Of a stretch of DNA of 64,000 nt, positions 17,774 to 28,275 are shown in pieces. Where the stretch lies: positions 744,001-808,000 of the forward strand of contig JAOSJO010000001.1 of assembly GCA_027494055.1 (NCBI GenBank), in the 5' to 3' direction. The number at the start of each line of letters is the position of its first letter. Within the stretch, counting starts at the first letter, position 1. Below the pieces are notes generated by a model, which was not told the DNA's origin, made no database searches, and was given only the letters and a program-made list of their open reading frames with translations. Source of the DNA: Anaerolineae bacterium (GTDB lineage Bacteria; Chloroflexota; Anaerolineae; Aggregatilineales; JAFGMM01). The translations under genes and the position numbers were made by a program.

Positions 17774-20675
17774 TCAGAGGTTGCGCGTGAGCATCTGCAG
17801 GCTGCACCACTCGATCAGGTCCGGATGCACCTGCGCGAGGGTGAGCGCTTCGCCGCCCCGCTGTTTGACCCTGGCGGTCTGCCACTTGTCGATGAAGGCT
17901 TCGCACCACGCGCGCGCGGTCGGCTTGTCGTCGATGCTCTCGATGCGCTCAATCAGGTGGTTATAGTGCATCAGGTAGCGCGTCGTGCCGTAGCCGGGGT
18001 CCGACGCCAGGCCGGCGAAGCCCTCCAGGTAGGCCGCCAGCGCCTTATCCCGGTCGCCCGTTGCGAAGAGATACGCGCCCTGTTCGATCTGAAGCAGGTT
18101 CTCGAAAACCGCGAACTGAAAGAGGCGCGCTTCGTCCGCGCGGTGTTTATCAAGCGCGCCGGACAGGCGGTCGATATAGCCATTGTGCACCGTGGTCGGG
18201 TGTTCGCCGGCAATCGTGACCAGGTCGTTGGCGAGGAAGGCGATCTCGGTCAGGTTCTCGAACTCCTCCAGCACGTCGTTCGTGCGCGTGGCGAAGCGAA
18301 GCCCCTCTTCAAACTCCTGGCGCGCATGGTCGAGCGCGCGTCTGGCCTCGTCAACGCGCCCGGCCCGGTAGAGCCACACCGCCCGGTCGTGCAGGTAGCG
18401 CCCCTTGCGACGGTGCGCCGTGTCTCGCTCGTCGATGATGTAGTAGCGCCGGCACAGGTACAGGCTGTCTTCCAGGTCGCTCTCCGCCAGCTTCCACTCG
18501 GCCTCGCTGCCCGCCGGATCGTGCAGGGTGAGCTTCTCCAGCGCAATGCGCCGGTGCGCCTCCGCGCGGGAGAAGAGCGCCTTTGCCTGCCACTTGAAGT
18601 CCTCCTGCGCCGCGAATATCTTCAGCGCTTCGGTGTAGCAGTAGACCGCCGTGTCCAGCTTGCTCTCGTAGCGCGAGATTTCGCCGAGCGTGCTGTATGA
18701 CATGCCCACGAAGAGCGCGGCGTCCCGCTCCTCCAGTTGGAACCGGTTCTCCTCCTTGAGCAGCGCCGGCTTCGCTTCCGGGCTGGCGGCTTCGATGCGC
18801 GCCCGCAACTCCTGCAGCCGCCGCTGGACGTCGCGCAGCGCCCCGTGCCTGATCTTCAACGCCTCGTTGATGCCGATCTCGGCCCTGCGGTATTCGCCCA
18901 GGTAGGTGTACACAAAGTACAGGTCGTTGAGAATGATGCCCTGCCGCTTCGTGCTCCCGCCGTGCTGCCTGACGCTCTCCTTCGCCCTTTCGTACCACTT
19001 CACCGCATTGTGGATGTCCTGCATCATCTTGTAGGTGAAGCCAATCTCGTACTGCGCGGCGGGGATGGCCCGCGGGTGGCGCGCCTGGCTGCGCTCCAGC
19101 GCCGGCCACAGATATTCCTCCAGCGACCGCTTCGGCGAGCGCTGCCACGTGACGTTGTGCAGCGCGAGATGCGCGTGAATCCATTTCTCGTCGTCGCCAA
19201 GCGTTTCCGCCGCCTTCAGCGCCTGCTGATAGTAGTTGGAGGCGTCCGTCAGCCGCTGGAGGTTCGCCTCGATCTGCCCCAGGCGCGTGTAGATTTCGTA
19301 CTGATCCTGAGGCCCAAACCTGTCGATGAACGGCTCGATCTCGCCGGCCAGCAGCTTGTTCAGGTCTTCGTTGAGGCGCTCGGCGAGGTCGAAGAAGCGC
19401 TGCTTGCCGGCCTCCGGGTCGTGTTCGAGCGTGTAGTGCAGTTGTTCGGCCAGGAGCGCGTTGAGTTCGGCTTCCAGCTTCTGGGCGGCCCCCACGTCGC
19501 CGCGCGCCACCGCCTCCGCCCTCCGCGCCTCGGTTTCCACGGTGAGCGTGTCGTACAGTTGCAGGGCCATCTGCTTGAACGCCGGCAGGTTCTTACTGAG
19601 CGAGCCGCCCCAGGGCCAAAGGTACTCGTATTGTGGCCACAGGTGCTTGAGCACCAGCCGCGTCAGCTCGTCGTGAAGCTGGATGTCGCCCGTATCCCGG
19701 ACCTTGACGAAGAAGCACTCCTCCAGTTTCTTCAGAATTCTCTTCTGTTCTTCCTTGTCCGGCGGCGGCCCATCCTCCGGTTTGATGTATCCCTGGTCGA
19801 TAACATGTTGGAGAAGGTCGCGGTTGAAGCGGCGGTTAAGGTAGGCCATACACAGGATGGTCTGGTACACCGGGACACTCACGTCCTTGCCGTCCACGGC
19901 GAGCCGGCCCTCCTCGCCAAACTGGCGCACGCGCGCCATGAGCTGCGCGTCAAACTCGTCTGGGGATATGTTGGTGAACGCCTCGCGGTTCAGCAGGCCC
20001 ATATCGGCCCACGTGATGGCAAGCTCCAGCTTCAGCGGGTGGCCGTTGGTGGTCTTCACCAGTTGTTCGACAAAGCGGTGGAACGTCTCGTCGAGTTTGT
20101 CGTGCGTCTGGCGCACGTAGAGCGACATCGTTTCCTTGGTCGTGAAGCCGGCCAACTCGACCAGCTCAATGTGACCGTCCACCTCCAGGGTTTCGCGCGG
20201 CTGCCGATGAGGCAGATCAGGCCGGGCGTCTGCAGGCTGTGCGGGTTCTCCTGCAGGATCCACCTGCCGGTCACGTAGGGGTTGAGGTACTCGAAGGTGT
20301 CAAACGCGAGGACGACGCACTGGTTCGCGCACAGGTCCGCCAGGCAGGTGCGGAAGACCTCAGACGTGTCGCCCCTCGGTTGCAGGAAAGCCGCGAAGTG
20401 CGCCGGGCCAAGCCGCTCGACAAGCGCGCGCTGGATGCCGTCGATGTGGCGGTAGGCGGTGGAGTAGGCGTCGATCAGGCCGCCCACCTGCACGCCCTGT
20501 CGCTCCTTGGCGCGCGCCAGCATCTGCTGGATGAGCATGGTCTTCCCGATGCCCCCGCCCCCTGGACGAAGAGGACGCGCTTGTCACCCCTGGGGTTGTC
20601 GAGCATTGCCTCGAAGCGCTGGAGTTCGCGTTCTCGCCCGACAAAGCGACCCAGCTTATCCGGCTCGGTAGACAT
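17774..20675 (-). CDS. STAND-like NTPase with C-terminal TPR array, frame broken twice
   Basis: About 967 residues after correction. The N-terminus has a typical STAND opening (GRFVGRERELQRFEAML). A P-loop follows that reads VQGAGGIGKT once one G is added in the run at 20552-20556. A Walker B-like CVVLAFDTFEY lies near residue 140. A second one-base correction near 20194-20203 joins LIGSR to RETLEVDG. From about residue 330 on, the protein is helical and rich in TPR-like units (YQQALKAAETLGDDEKW, AVKWYERAKES, AVYCYTEALKIFAAQ). Such proteins act as sensors that oligomerise on ligand binding. It sits between another STAND NTPase and the radical SAM gene, all on the minus strand. Ligand and output are unknown. 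Confidence 0.85.
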
Positions 20676-20756
20676 GGCTTCGCCCTTTCTGAGCAGACAC
20701 GTGCATGGCGGACAGCCAGTTTCAGTTGAGGCGATGCGCCGGCGCGGCGTCAGCGA

Positions 20757-22304
20757 CTACTGCATCGCCTCAATCAGTGCGCGGAGCGTTGCGTTCGAGG
20801 GATCGTCGGTGAGGCGACCCAGTTGCTCGTCGTGCGCAAGCTCTTCTTTCAGCCACTCAAGCGCGCTGCGGAGCGCCTGCTGGTCCGTGATCCATACGGG
20901 ATACTGACTGAGGCGCGCCTTAAAGGTCTCCTCAATCGCGATTTGCTCCCCGACCCGGTTCAGGCAGGCCTCGTGGTAGAGTTCCTCGATGACGAAGAGA
21001 CCCCGGTTGTCAACCGGCTTGTCCAGCCAGGTCTGGTAGACTTCCAGCGCGGTCCGGTTCACGGCGCGGTACATGTCGGGTTCGCAGACGAGGAAGTAGT
21101 TGTGGATGATGTGGCGCAGCGAGGGGTCGAGCGCGAACCCCTTGCCCCACACCAGCAACTGCGTCCGCTTGAGTTGTAACAGCAGGTCGCCGAAGTCTTC
21201 CTGGCTCCACCCCTTGAACAACTCCCCGCCGTGCGCCTCCAGCACCGCGCGCAGCATGGTCGTGTCGAACAGGCGCACCATTGCCAGAAGCTCGCACGCG
21301 ATCTGCACGCGCGGTGTGAACTCGCGCAGGGCGTAGCCCCGGATGAAGCCGATGAACACCTCCCGGAGTACGTCGGCGCGGTGCGCCGAGAAGTATTCCG
21401 CTGTGGGCGTCAGGCCGGCCTTGTTCCAGGCGTCGAGCTGCTCAATGACGACGGCGTTGGCGTAGGGATGGCCGCCGGTCACGTGGTGCACGCTCTGGAA
21501 CAACACCTCGGCCAGGCTCGCGCCGGCGCTCCCCGACTGCACAACCTGTTGCTTTACCTCGTCTTCCTTGAAGACGGTCAAGGCCTCGCTGTGCAGCCGT
21601 CGGCGGATTTCGGGCCGCTTCCAACGCCAGGGGCGGCGCGCGGTCCAGATGATGACGCAGTGCCCCATCTGGGCCAGCGGGTTGATGAGCCATTCCTCAA
21701 TCCAGTCAGCCAGTTCAACGTCAACCCGCTCGGTCTCGTCGAAGAAGATCGCCACCGGTTGGGGCTGGCCGTCCTGCGCGGGCGACAGCCGGCCCACCAG
21801 GTCGAGGAACTGCTGCGTCGCCACCTGCAGCGCCAGGTACCATTCCGGGCTGCTGTACAGCCGCTCTTCCTGCGACATCTTGATGCAGGCGGGAACGACA
21901 GCCTCCGGGCGCGGGAGCGCGCGGTAGGCGGCGATCTTCTCCCGCAGGCGCCCGGCGTCCACGGCGGCCTTCTTGGCGAGGTCCGCCGTCATGTCCTCGA
22001 TCAGGGCCGCCGGGTCGGCCACGTACCTGCGCGCGTGGCCGCCCGTAGCAAGGAAATCGACCAGGATCGACGGGACTTTCTGTTCGTCGCACGTGGCGCG
22101 CAGAAACCGGATCAGCGTGGTCTTTCCGATGCCCGGACCGCCGTGCCACTCAAACAGCGTCGAGGGGACCGGGCGCTTCTGCCGGATGCGGTCCAGGGTT
22201 TCCTCGAACTGATCGACCTGTTCGCGCCGGTCGACAAACGCCGCCAACGAGAGCGCCGGGCGCTGCGTCTGTCTGGCGTGCTGCTGGAGATCATCGTTCC
22301 GCAT
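20757..22304 (-). CDS. STAND-like P-loop NTPase, 515 residues
   Basis: An intact frame. The N-terminal FVDRREQVDQFEETL segment and the Walker A motif GGPGIGKTTL (residues 55-64) are followed by a Walker B-like PVAIFFDETERV near residue 190. An arginine-rich IIWTARRPWRWKRPEIRRRL segment that could hold the sensor residues comes next. The C-terminal half is helical with no repeat that I recognise. There are two short conserved-looking HIIHNYFL and YHEACLNR segments typical of winged-helix regions after the ATPase core. It starts 14 nt after the EAD-trypsin gene and precedes the NTPase-TPR gene by 81 nt. A sensor or switch role in the cassette is an inference. Confidence 0.85.
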   Translation of the reverse strand: MRNDDLQQHARQTQRPALSLAAFVDRREQVDQFEETLDRIRQKRPVPSTLFEWHGGPGIGKTTLIRFLRATCDEQKVPSILVDFLATGGHARRYVADPAALIEDMTADLAKKAAVDAGRLREKIAAYRALPRPEAVVPACIKMSQEERLYSSPEWYLALQVATQQFLDLVGRLSPAQDGQPQPVAIFFDETERVDVELADWIEEWLINPLAQMGHCVIIWTARRPWRWKRPEIRRRLHSEALTVFKEDEVKQQVVQSGSAGASLAEVLFQSVHHVTGGHPYANAVVIEQLDAWNKAGLTPTAEYFSAHRADVLREVFIGFIRGYALREFTPRVQIACELLAMVRLFDTTMLRAVLEAHGGELFKGWSQEDFGDLLLQLKRTQLLVWGKGFALDPSLRHIIHNYFLVCEPDMYRAVNRTALEVYQTWLDKPVDNRGLFVIEELYHEACLNRVGEQIAIEETFKARLSQYPVWITDQQALRSALEWLKEELAHDEQLGRLTDDPSNATLRALIEAMQ

Positions 22305-22318
22305 GGTTGCCCCCTGTT

Positions 22319-23308
22319 CTACGTGAATAGCGCCGGCTCGAAGCCGGCCTTTTGGGCGTCCGGCACGATATGCGACATCAAGACACCCTCATTCAACGCG
22401 CTCCCGGCGTGGTGAATGGCGATCACCTGCCAGGCGTCGCTAAACACCGGCGAACCGCTCGACCCTGGCATGGTGTCGGTCGTGTAGAGGAGGTAGGGGC
22501 CGTGCAGCCTCACAACGCGGTTCTCCGTCATGACGATTTGCTTCAAGCCGCCGTTTGGGTGTTGGATGATACAGACGTGCTCGCCGGGGACCGGGTCGGC
22601 CTGGGGGTTGAGCCTGAGTCGGCCCCACGTCGCCGACGGCGCGCTATTCGCATCGGATTGCACTCTTACCAAAGTATAATCCAGGTCAGGGTTAGTGTAA
22701 AGTTGCCCGGCATCAAGTTTACATCTGGTTGTAGAACCGATACTGCCATCAGATTTGATCTCGTAATTGAACTCGATTACCGTCTCCCGTGCGACCTCCG
22801 CCGAACGGATGACGTGGTGATTCGTCATCAGCAGGTCTGCGCCCACCAGGAAGCCGGTCCCGGCCCCTCCGGCGTGAGCACCCGGCAGACGCTGCGCGCC
22901 GCGACGATCCCCTGCTCGATCCACGCGATCTGCCGGAGGTTGTTGATGCCCAGTATCTTCTCCGGCAGCGGCTGGCCTTCGCGCGGGGGCGGCGGCGCGG
23001 GTGCCGTTTCCATGGGCGGCGGCGCGACCGGCAGGTATTCGGGCGCGAGGCGCGCCGGCAGCTCGTCGATCAACTGCGCCAGCGCGTCGTTGATCCGGTT
23101 TTCTCGACCGACGCCGCCTCGTGGGTGATCTGGCCCTTGCGGAGTTCGCGCTCGACCGGATGTAGCGCGATTTCTGCAGCACGGCTTCGTTGTAGACCCT
23201 GGGCGCGGCAGCGCTGATGCTCAGAATCTCGTCGAGTGCGTCCAGGGTTTCGTCCTGTTGGAGGCGGCGGTGGAGCCGGCTGATGAGGCTCGCAAAGTGG
23301 GGGGTCAT
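22319..23308 (-). CDS. Effector-associated domain (EAD11-like) fused to a trypsin-like protease, three frame breaks
   Basis: About 330 residues after three one-base additions (near 23156, 23099-23102 and 22864-22867), which together restore the original frame. Residues 1-85 form a small helical domain with QKSRY, then ELRKGQITHEAASVEKNRI and ALAQLIDEL. This matches the pattern I know for effector-associated domains of the EAD11 type. A Pro-rich linker follows. The protease domain has GTGFLVGADLLMTNHHVI (catalytic His), DLDYTLVRV (Asp) and PGSSGSPVF (Ser). There is no signal peptide, so it acts in the cytoplasm. Its start overlaps the stop of the upstream ATPase-EAD gene by 4 nt (ATGA). By analogy with EAD-coupled systems it would be the effector. 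Confidence 0.85.
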   Translation of the reverse strand: MTPHFASLISRLHRRLQQDETLDALDEILSISAAAPRVYNEAVLQKSRYIRSSANSARARSPTRRRRSRKPDQRRAGAVDRRAAGAPRARIPAGRAAAHGNGTRAAAPARRPAAAGEDTGHQQPPADRVDRAGDRRGAQRLPGAHAGGAGTGFLVGADLLMTNHHVIRSAEVARETVIEFNYEIKSDGSIGSTTRCKLDAGQLYTNPDLDYTLVRVQSDANSAPSATWGRLRLNPQADPVPGEHVCIIQHPNGGLKQIVMTENRVVRLHGPYLLYTTDTMPGSSGSPVFSDAWQVIAIHHAGSALNEGVLMSHIVPDAQKAGFEPALFT

Positions 23309-24595
23309 GTCCGGCCCAACCTTTCCTCCAATTCCTGGAGAAGCCAGTCGGTCAAATCGAAGATTTGAGCACGGTACTCATCAAGCGTTATCGTGCCTTT
23401 CCTCCTGTCTTTGGTGGTCCGGGCATACCGGCTTTTCATCCGGCGCGCCAGTGATGGATCAGTCTTCTGAAACTCGTCTATGGCCTCTTCCAGGTCGCCA
23501 TTCTCGACCATCCCCCTGATTCTCACAAGCTGGTCGCGAGTGGCGTCCTCTTTGCCCTTCGGCGAAGGCCGGGGCGCAATGGCAGCCTCGAATGCTTCCG
23601 CCTGGCGCATCGCGCGCTCCAGTGCATCAGGCACGATCACCCGGTCAGCCGTGCAGCGGTGCTCTGGAAACTGGTTGAAGTGCTCTTCGATCGGAAAATA
23701 ACCAAGCCGCCACATGGCGCGGGGGTGTTTCAGCTTCAGGCCATAGTCAACCAGCCGCTCCTCAATAATCTGCTGCAACATCTCGTTACACAGCGCCCTG
23801 AAAGGCAGGATGGTGCTGTCTCGAAGCGACGCATCCATGCAGGCGAGCAGCCGCTGGTTGAGGACTTCGCGGAGGCTGTCTCCGTCCCACTCGATTCGGT
23901 GGAAAAGAAAGGCGCTCCAACGGCAGCACCCGCGCCGCCGTCTCGAAAATGGCGTTGGGGAACATGAACTTGAACAGCACGCCTGGGATGTTCAACAACT
24001 CCGGCTGCGATGCCAGCGCGGCAACGCGGTTGAACGCGCTCTCCAGGTCGCCGCCCTGGTCACGGATGTTGTCAACCAGGATACAAACGCCGTCGAGCCG
24101 CCCACTTCGGCACACCTGGACCGCCCTACTCAGCAGGTCGTGCGCCGAACCGGTTGTGGGCAGGCGAAAGTCAAGGCGCGGATACCAGATCGCCAGTCGA
24201 TTGGCAAGCAGCGCGACAATCCGCGCCACATGGTCGTGCGCGCTCGCCCGATCTGATGCATAGCTGTGGTCAAGGTACTCGACGGCCAGGACGCGCGGCG
24301 CGTTCGAGAGGTTGTGCGCAAGGCTGGCGTCGAAGTCAACCCTCATGCGCCGGCGCAGGCTTGACTTCCCCACGCCATTGGGTGCGAAAATATACCGGAA
24401 ACCGGGGTGGTCGGGCCGCCCCCTGATTTCCTCATAGTTGGGCGGATCGACAAACGCCGGCAGGCCGGGGTGCTCGAACAAGGGGTCGGTCTCCGCCTGG
24501 AAAGCCTCGGCGGAAAACGGGTCAATCGCAAAACCGTGCGCCTCCAGCCACGCGCTGCGGTTCAGCAGGGGGCCGGTCATGTCGCGCTCTGTCAT
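23305..24595 (-). CDS. P-loop ATPase with C-terminal EAD-like domain, frame broken
   Basis: About 429 residues. It has the opening GFAIDPFSAEAF, then NYEEIRGRPDHPG and the Walker A motif APNGVGKSS at 71-79. A Walker B-like GVCILVDNI lies near residue 175. Removing one A at 23908-23910 joins LERL to LFHRIEWDGDSLREVL. The last 75 residues repeat the pattern of the protease's N-terminal domain: LEEAIDEF, KSRYARTTKDRRKGTITLDE, and LTDWLLQELEERL. This implies a like-with-like contact. It overlaps the gene on each side by 4 nt, so the three genes are translationally coupled. It is paralogous to the ATPase part of the preceding gene (24592-26396). Confidence 0.85.
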
Positions 24596-26396
24596 CCGGC
24601 GTCGCTCCAGTGTGCCTGGATATAGTGCAGGGCCGCCTTTGCATCCAACTGCCGCGTCGAGTTGCCCATGCGCACCCAGAATTCATCCCGGCCTCCAATG
24701 TGCAGGAACACCGGGGCCGGGCTTCTCTCGATGGCGATGACGCACACCTGCCGCCCCCCTTCGCGCGCGAAGTCAACGTGGACGCGGTTTCTGTGTTCGA
24801 GGCCCAGGTAGTTCTTGACGAGGTCGGTCAGCAGCAGCTCAAAACCGTCAGCGGACTGCTTCTGCAAGGTCTTGAGATCGCGCTCAATGCCTATTACTGT
24901 GCCATCGTCCTGGACGCCGACAAGCAGTATACCGCCCTGGCTGTTCAACATGCCACATATCGCCTTCATGACGGCAATCTGCAGGTCTTCGTTCCTGGCG
25001 TTTTGCCGGTAGTCCCAGCGCAGGCTGCTTTTGAACTCCAACTGCGCACCCTCGCTCCGTGTGAGCAGCTCGGCGAGCGGCGGGACCGCGACCGCCGGGG
25101 GCCGGGGGGCCGGGTCATCGTCCGCGCCGGTGGCCGCCCCCTGGCCTGCCAGGGCGGGCGCAGCCGTGGCGGCACCGACGGCAAGCGGCGGCGCAGGGTG
25201 GCCGATCCGCTGCGCGAACGCGGCTTTGGCGGCGTCCCAATCCGCTTCGTTCAGCTCGTAGGGATCGTCCTGCCCTCGATCTCCCTGGCGCAGTGCGCGC
25301 TGACCATCAGGCCGCAGAGGATCATCAGGTGCCGGGGATTGCCCGCGGCCTGCTGCGCCAGCTTCGTCTCGATCTCGCCGCGCAGCCCCGGCACGCACAG
25401 CGCGCCGAAGCCGTACATGGTGCGGTCCTGGGCCTTGCCTTCGTCGAGTTTGAGCGCGTCCAGCCGTCGCCGGAGGATCCGGATCAGGTCCGCCTCCTGC
25501 CAGTGGATCCGTTCGATGATGAACCCGCGATCTTTGCGGATGGCGGCGTCTTGCCTGACGAAGGGTTCGATGCTGTCCGGCAGGAAGAACTTGAGCGCAA
25601 GGTACGGCGTGCCGTCCATCAGATCCAGGTTCGACAGGAGCGGCTGCACGAGCACGAACGCGGCGCGCGCGTCGCCGGCGGACTCCTGAAACTCGTCGAT
25701 GCCATCGACGAAGACGTAGGTCGCCTGGACGCCAATCTGGTGCACGAGATCGGCCCAGAGCGTGAGGTGCGCGACCGGCGCGGCGCGCGCGCGGTTCTGA
25801 AGCATGGTCGCCAGCCAGGGCGAGGCGTCCACCGGGGCGTCGCCAATCAGGTTTTGCAGAAACATCGCCTGCGGGGCTGTGAGGTAATGGCTGTACGTTT
25901 CGACAAACCAGCGCAGGTCAAGCCGCTGAAGCGGCGAGAGGTTCTGCACCGCCTCGCGGAGCGCGGGCGCCCTGGCGACCAACTCGGTGAAGGCCGGCAC
26001 GGCCCGACGCAGGATTTCCTCAGCGTGGTGCTCCGCGCTGATGCCCCCGCATCCCGGCGCGGCGGGCGCTGGCTGCGCCAAGCGATGGACCTGGTGCAGG
26101 TGGATGTGGGGGACGCTCAGCACGTACTGCCCGCCCTGGTAGACCTGACCCTCGCGGCAGTCGTAGTCGGCCATGACGCGGCAGGCGGTCTTCCCGGCCC
26201 CGCGCGCGGCGAAGACAAGCGCCGTGACCGGCGCGTCGGGCTGGCCCAGGATGCGGTCGTAGTTGCCCGGCGCAACGAAGGACGCGCTCAGGAACTCAGG
26301 GCGGGCAAACTCCTCGTTGCCGGCTTCGGGCCGGTCGAACGGGAAACGCTGAAAGCCGTTATAGTCGGCCCATTGTTTCTCGGTTATGCGCACCAT
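24592..26396 (-). CDS. P-loop ATPase fused to AlbA_2 (Schlafen-type) domain, frame broken
   Basis: First gene of the cassette, about 601 residues. The N-terminal part has NGFQRFPFDRPEA, NYDRILGQPDAP and the Walker A motif AARGAGKTA near residue 66, then a Walker B-like YVFVDGIDEF. Adding one base in CCC 25273-25275 joins CAREIEG to QDDPYELNEADW. After an Ala/Pro-rich linker, residues 450-601 form an AlbA_2 domain: EGAQLEFKSSLRW, AICGMLNSQGGILLVGVQDDG, and a final FWVRMGNSTRQL. AlbA_2 domains occur in Schlafen proteins and some nuclease-type regulators, so nucleic-acid binding or cleavage is possible. I prefer the ATG at 26396 over a GTG three codons earlier; neither has a strong ribosome site. 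Confidence 0.85.
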
Positions 26397-26430
26397 GTCG
26401 CTCACTCGTCAGGGCTTTCGGTTCCTATCT

Positions 26431-26468
26431 ACCTCACCCCCGCCGCTCACCGCGCGGCGGGGGAAGGT
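26431..26468. repeat. Palindromic intergenic element, copy 1
   Basis: CCCCCGCCG (26437-26445) pairs with CGGCGGGGG (26455-26463), with outer ACCT/AGGT also complementary. The motif 'cctcacc...gcggcggggg' recurs at 32521-32596, suggesting copies or remnants of one dispersed element. Confidence 0.6.
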
Positions 26469-26640
26469 AAACATAACGCGCAGTTACCCCTATCGCCTCA
26501 TACGAACCGGAATTCGTCGCTCACTCGCCTTGATCCTCACCTATCATATGCCGAGCCAGCGATCTGGGAAAGTGGGGTGCGGCAACGGGCACATCCCAGG
26601 GCAGGGACGATTTTGCGCGCAAACAGGACCTGAAATGAGT

Positions 26641-26673
26641 AGCATCCCGCAAGCGACAAGCCTGCGGGATGCT
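26641..26673. repeat. 33-nt hairpin of the 14-5-14 family, copy A
   Basis: Arms AGCATCCCGCAAGC (26641-26654) and GCCTGCGGGATGCT (26660-26673) surround the loop GACAA and have one mismatch. The stem extends two further pairs outward (GT/AC). It shares its exact architecture with hairpins at 39561, 52330 and 63395. Confidence 0.75.
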
Positions 26674-26776
26674 ACCGACGATTTGTGGCGATCTGGGGGA
26701 GGTCAAGCGGAGCAGACCGCCGGGTTGCGCCTGCAAGGTCAATCGGCGCACGCGGCGCGCAAGAATTGCGGCCGGC

Positions 26777-28098
26777 TCACTTACCGCATTGCTTCACACC
26801 CAGGCCTTGCCCGCCCGCGCTCCCCTCTTCGCGTTCCGGCAGGGGAGGCGTCGGCGCGCCGGCCTCGCTCTTCGCGAGGCGGCCCGGATCCGGGATCAGC
26901 CGGAGCGCCAGCAGCGCGGTCACCAGGCTAATCAGCCCGGCGGCGACGAACGTGCCGCGCAGCCCGGTCAGCAACGCAACGGCGGAGCCGATCAGCGGCG
27001 CGACCGCCCGCGACGCTGCCACGATGGCGTTGTCGAGGCCGTAGACCGCGCCCTCCTCACCGGGCGTGCTGTACCCCGCCAGCAGCGCGCTCAGCGAGGC
27101 GACAATGCCGCCGCTGGCGGCCCCGTCCAGGATGCGCAACACGAGAAGCTGCCAGGTGTCCGTCACCAGGCTCTGCGGGAGGAGCGCAAACGCCAGAATG
27201 AACGCGCTCCCGATGAAGATGCGCCGGTGGCCGACCCGGTCGCCCAGGCGGCCCAGGTACACGGCGGTGAACGTCGCCGCGCCGGAGGCAACGCCGACGA
27301 TCAGGCCGGTCACGGTATTCACCAGGTCCTCGCTGGGCATCAGCAACGCGACCAGCAGCGGGATGAAGGGGATGAGCATGGCGCGGCTCAGCCCGCTGAG
27401 GAAGCGTGCCGAGAACGTCGCGGACACGCCCGGCGTGGCGAAGACGTGCCGCCAGCCGCCGATGATGCTGGTGCGCCGGGCCGCCGCCTGTTTTGACGCA
27501 AACTGCTCCTTCACGCCGAACGTGACGGTGACGCCGGCGATGAACAGCAGCGCGCCCGTGATGACGAACGTGATCTGGTAGCCAAACGCATCTGAGAGGA
27601 AGCCGCCGATGAGCGGGCCGACCGCGACGCCGGTCCACAGCCCCATCTGGAGCGTGCCCATGGCGACGCCGGTGTGTTGCCTGGGGTGACCGCCGCCACC
27701 AGCGCGTTCGCCGCTGAGACGGTGCCGGTCACCAACCCCTGGATGGCGCGCAGCAACACCAGTTGCTCCGCCGATGTGACGAACCCCATGAGGCCGATAA
27801 TCACCGCGCCGCCAAACGTGGCCCGCTGCACCATCATCTTGCGCCCGTGTCGGTCAGACAGCGCCCCCCAGACCGGCGCAGCGATCATCATCGTGAACGC
27901 CTGCGCCGAGACGACCATGCCCGACCAGAACGCCACACCCAGGTCGGCGCCGGCGCTGAGTTCCTCAACGTAGAGCGGCAGAAACGGGAAGATAAGCGAA
28001 AACCCCACTGCCGAGGTCAGTTGGGAGAAAAACATGATGATGAGCGTGCGCTGCCACGGGGGGCGCTTGCGCAGCGCCGCCTGGAATCGAGCAGTCAT
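26777..28098 (-). CDS. Major facilitator superfamily transporter, frame broken
   Basis: An inner-membrane transporter with about 12 hydrophobic segments and roughly 440 residues. The family signature between helices 2 and 3 is clear (WGALSDRHGRKMMVQRA), and the equivalent in the second half is LGRLGDRVGHRRIFIG. The frame breaks at GGGG 27683-27686; adding one base restores VTPRQHTGVAMGTLQMG and joins the two halves. The overall pattern resembles drug-efflux members with the VTP...A-x-G motif in helix 5. Substrate unknown. The ATG at 28098 gives a 28-residue lead before the first helix. Confidence 0.85.
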
Positions 28099-28275
28099 TA
28101 TGCAAACACGGCGGCCACCGCGCGCCGCCGCCAGCTTCCTCCTTGATGCGCCACAGACAGATTGAGATAAGACATGGCGGTTCAACGCATCACAACGTGC
28201 GCCAGATTATAGCACAGCCGGCCCTTTGGGGTGCGCCGGGCGGCGCGTCGCCCCGCGTCGCCGGCTGCCTGTCGC

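Larger units (their letters stand above)
26397..26776. other. Intergenic region upstream of the conflict-type cassette
   Basis: 380 nt without a gene. It contains a 12-bp direct repeat, GTCGCTCACTCG, at 26397-26408 and 26516-26527. Between these lies a GC-rich hairpin element (26431-26468), and a 33-nt hairpin sits at 26641-26673. It must hold the promoter of the minus-strand cassette, but I found no convincing -35/-10 pair. Confidence 0.5.

Noticed and set aside
18737..20278. Long plus-strand open frame opposite the NTPase-TPR gene
   Set aside because: It is an antisense shadow created by GC-rich codon bias: no ribosome site, no recognisable domain, and the minus strand has clear TPR and P-loop text.
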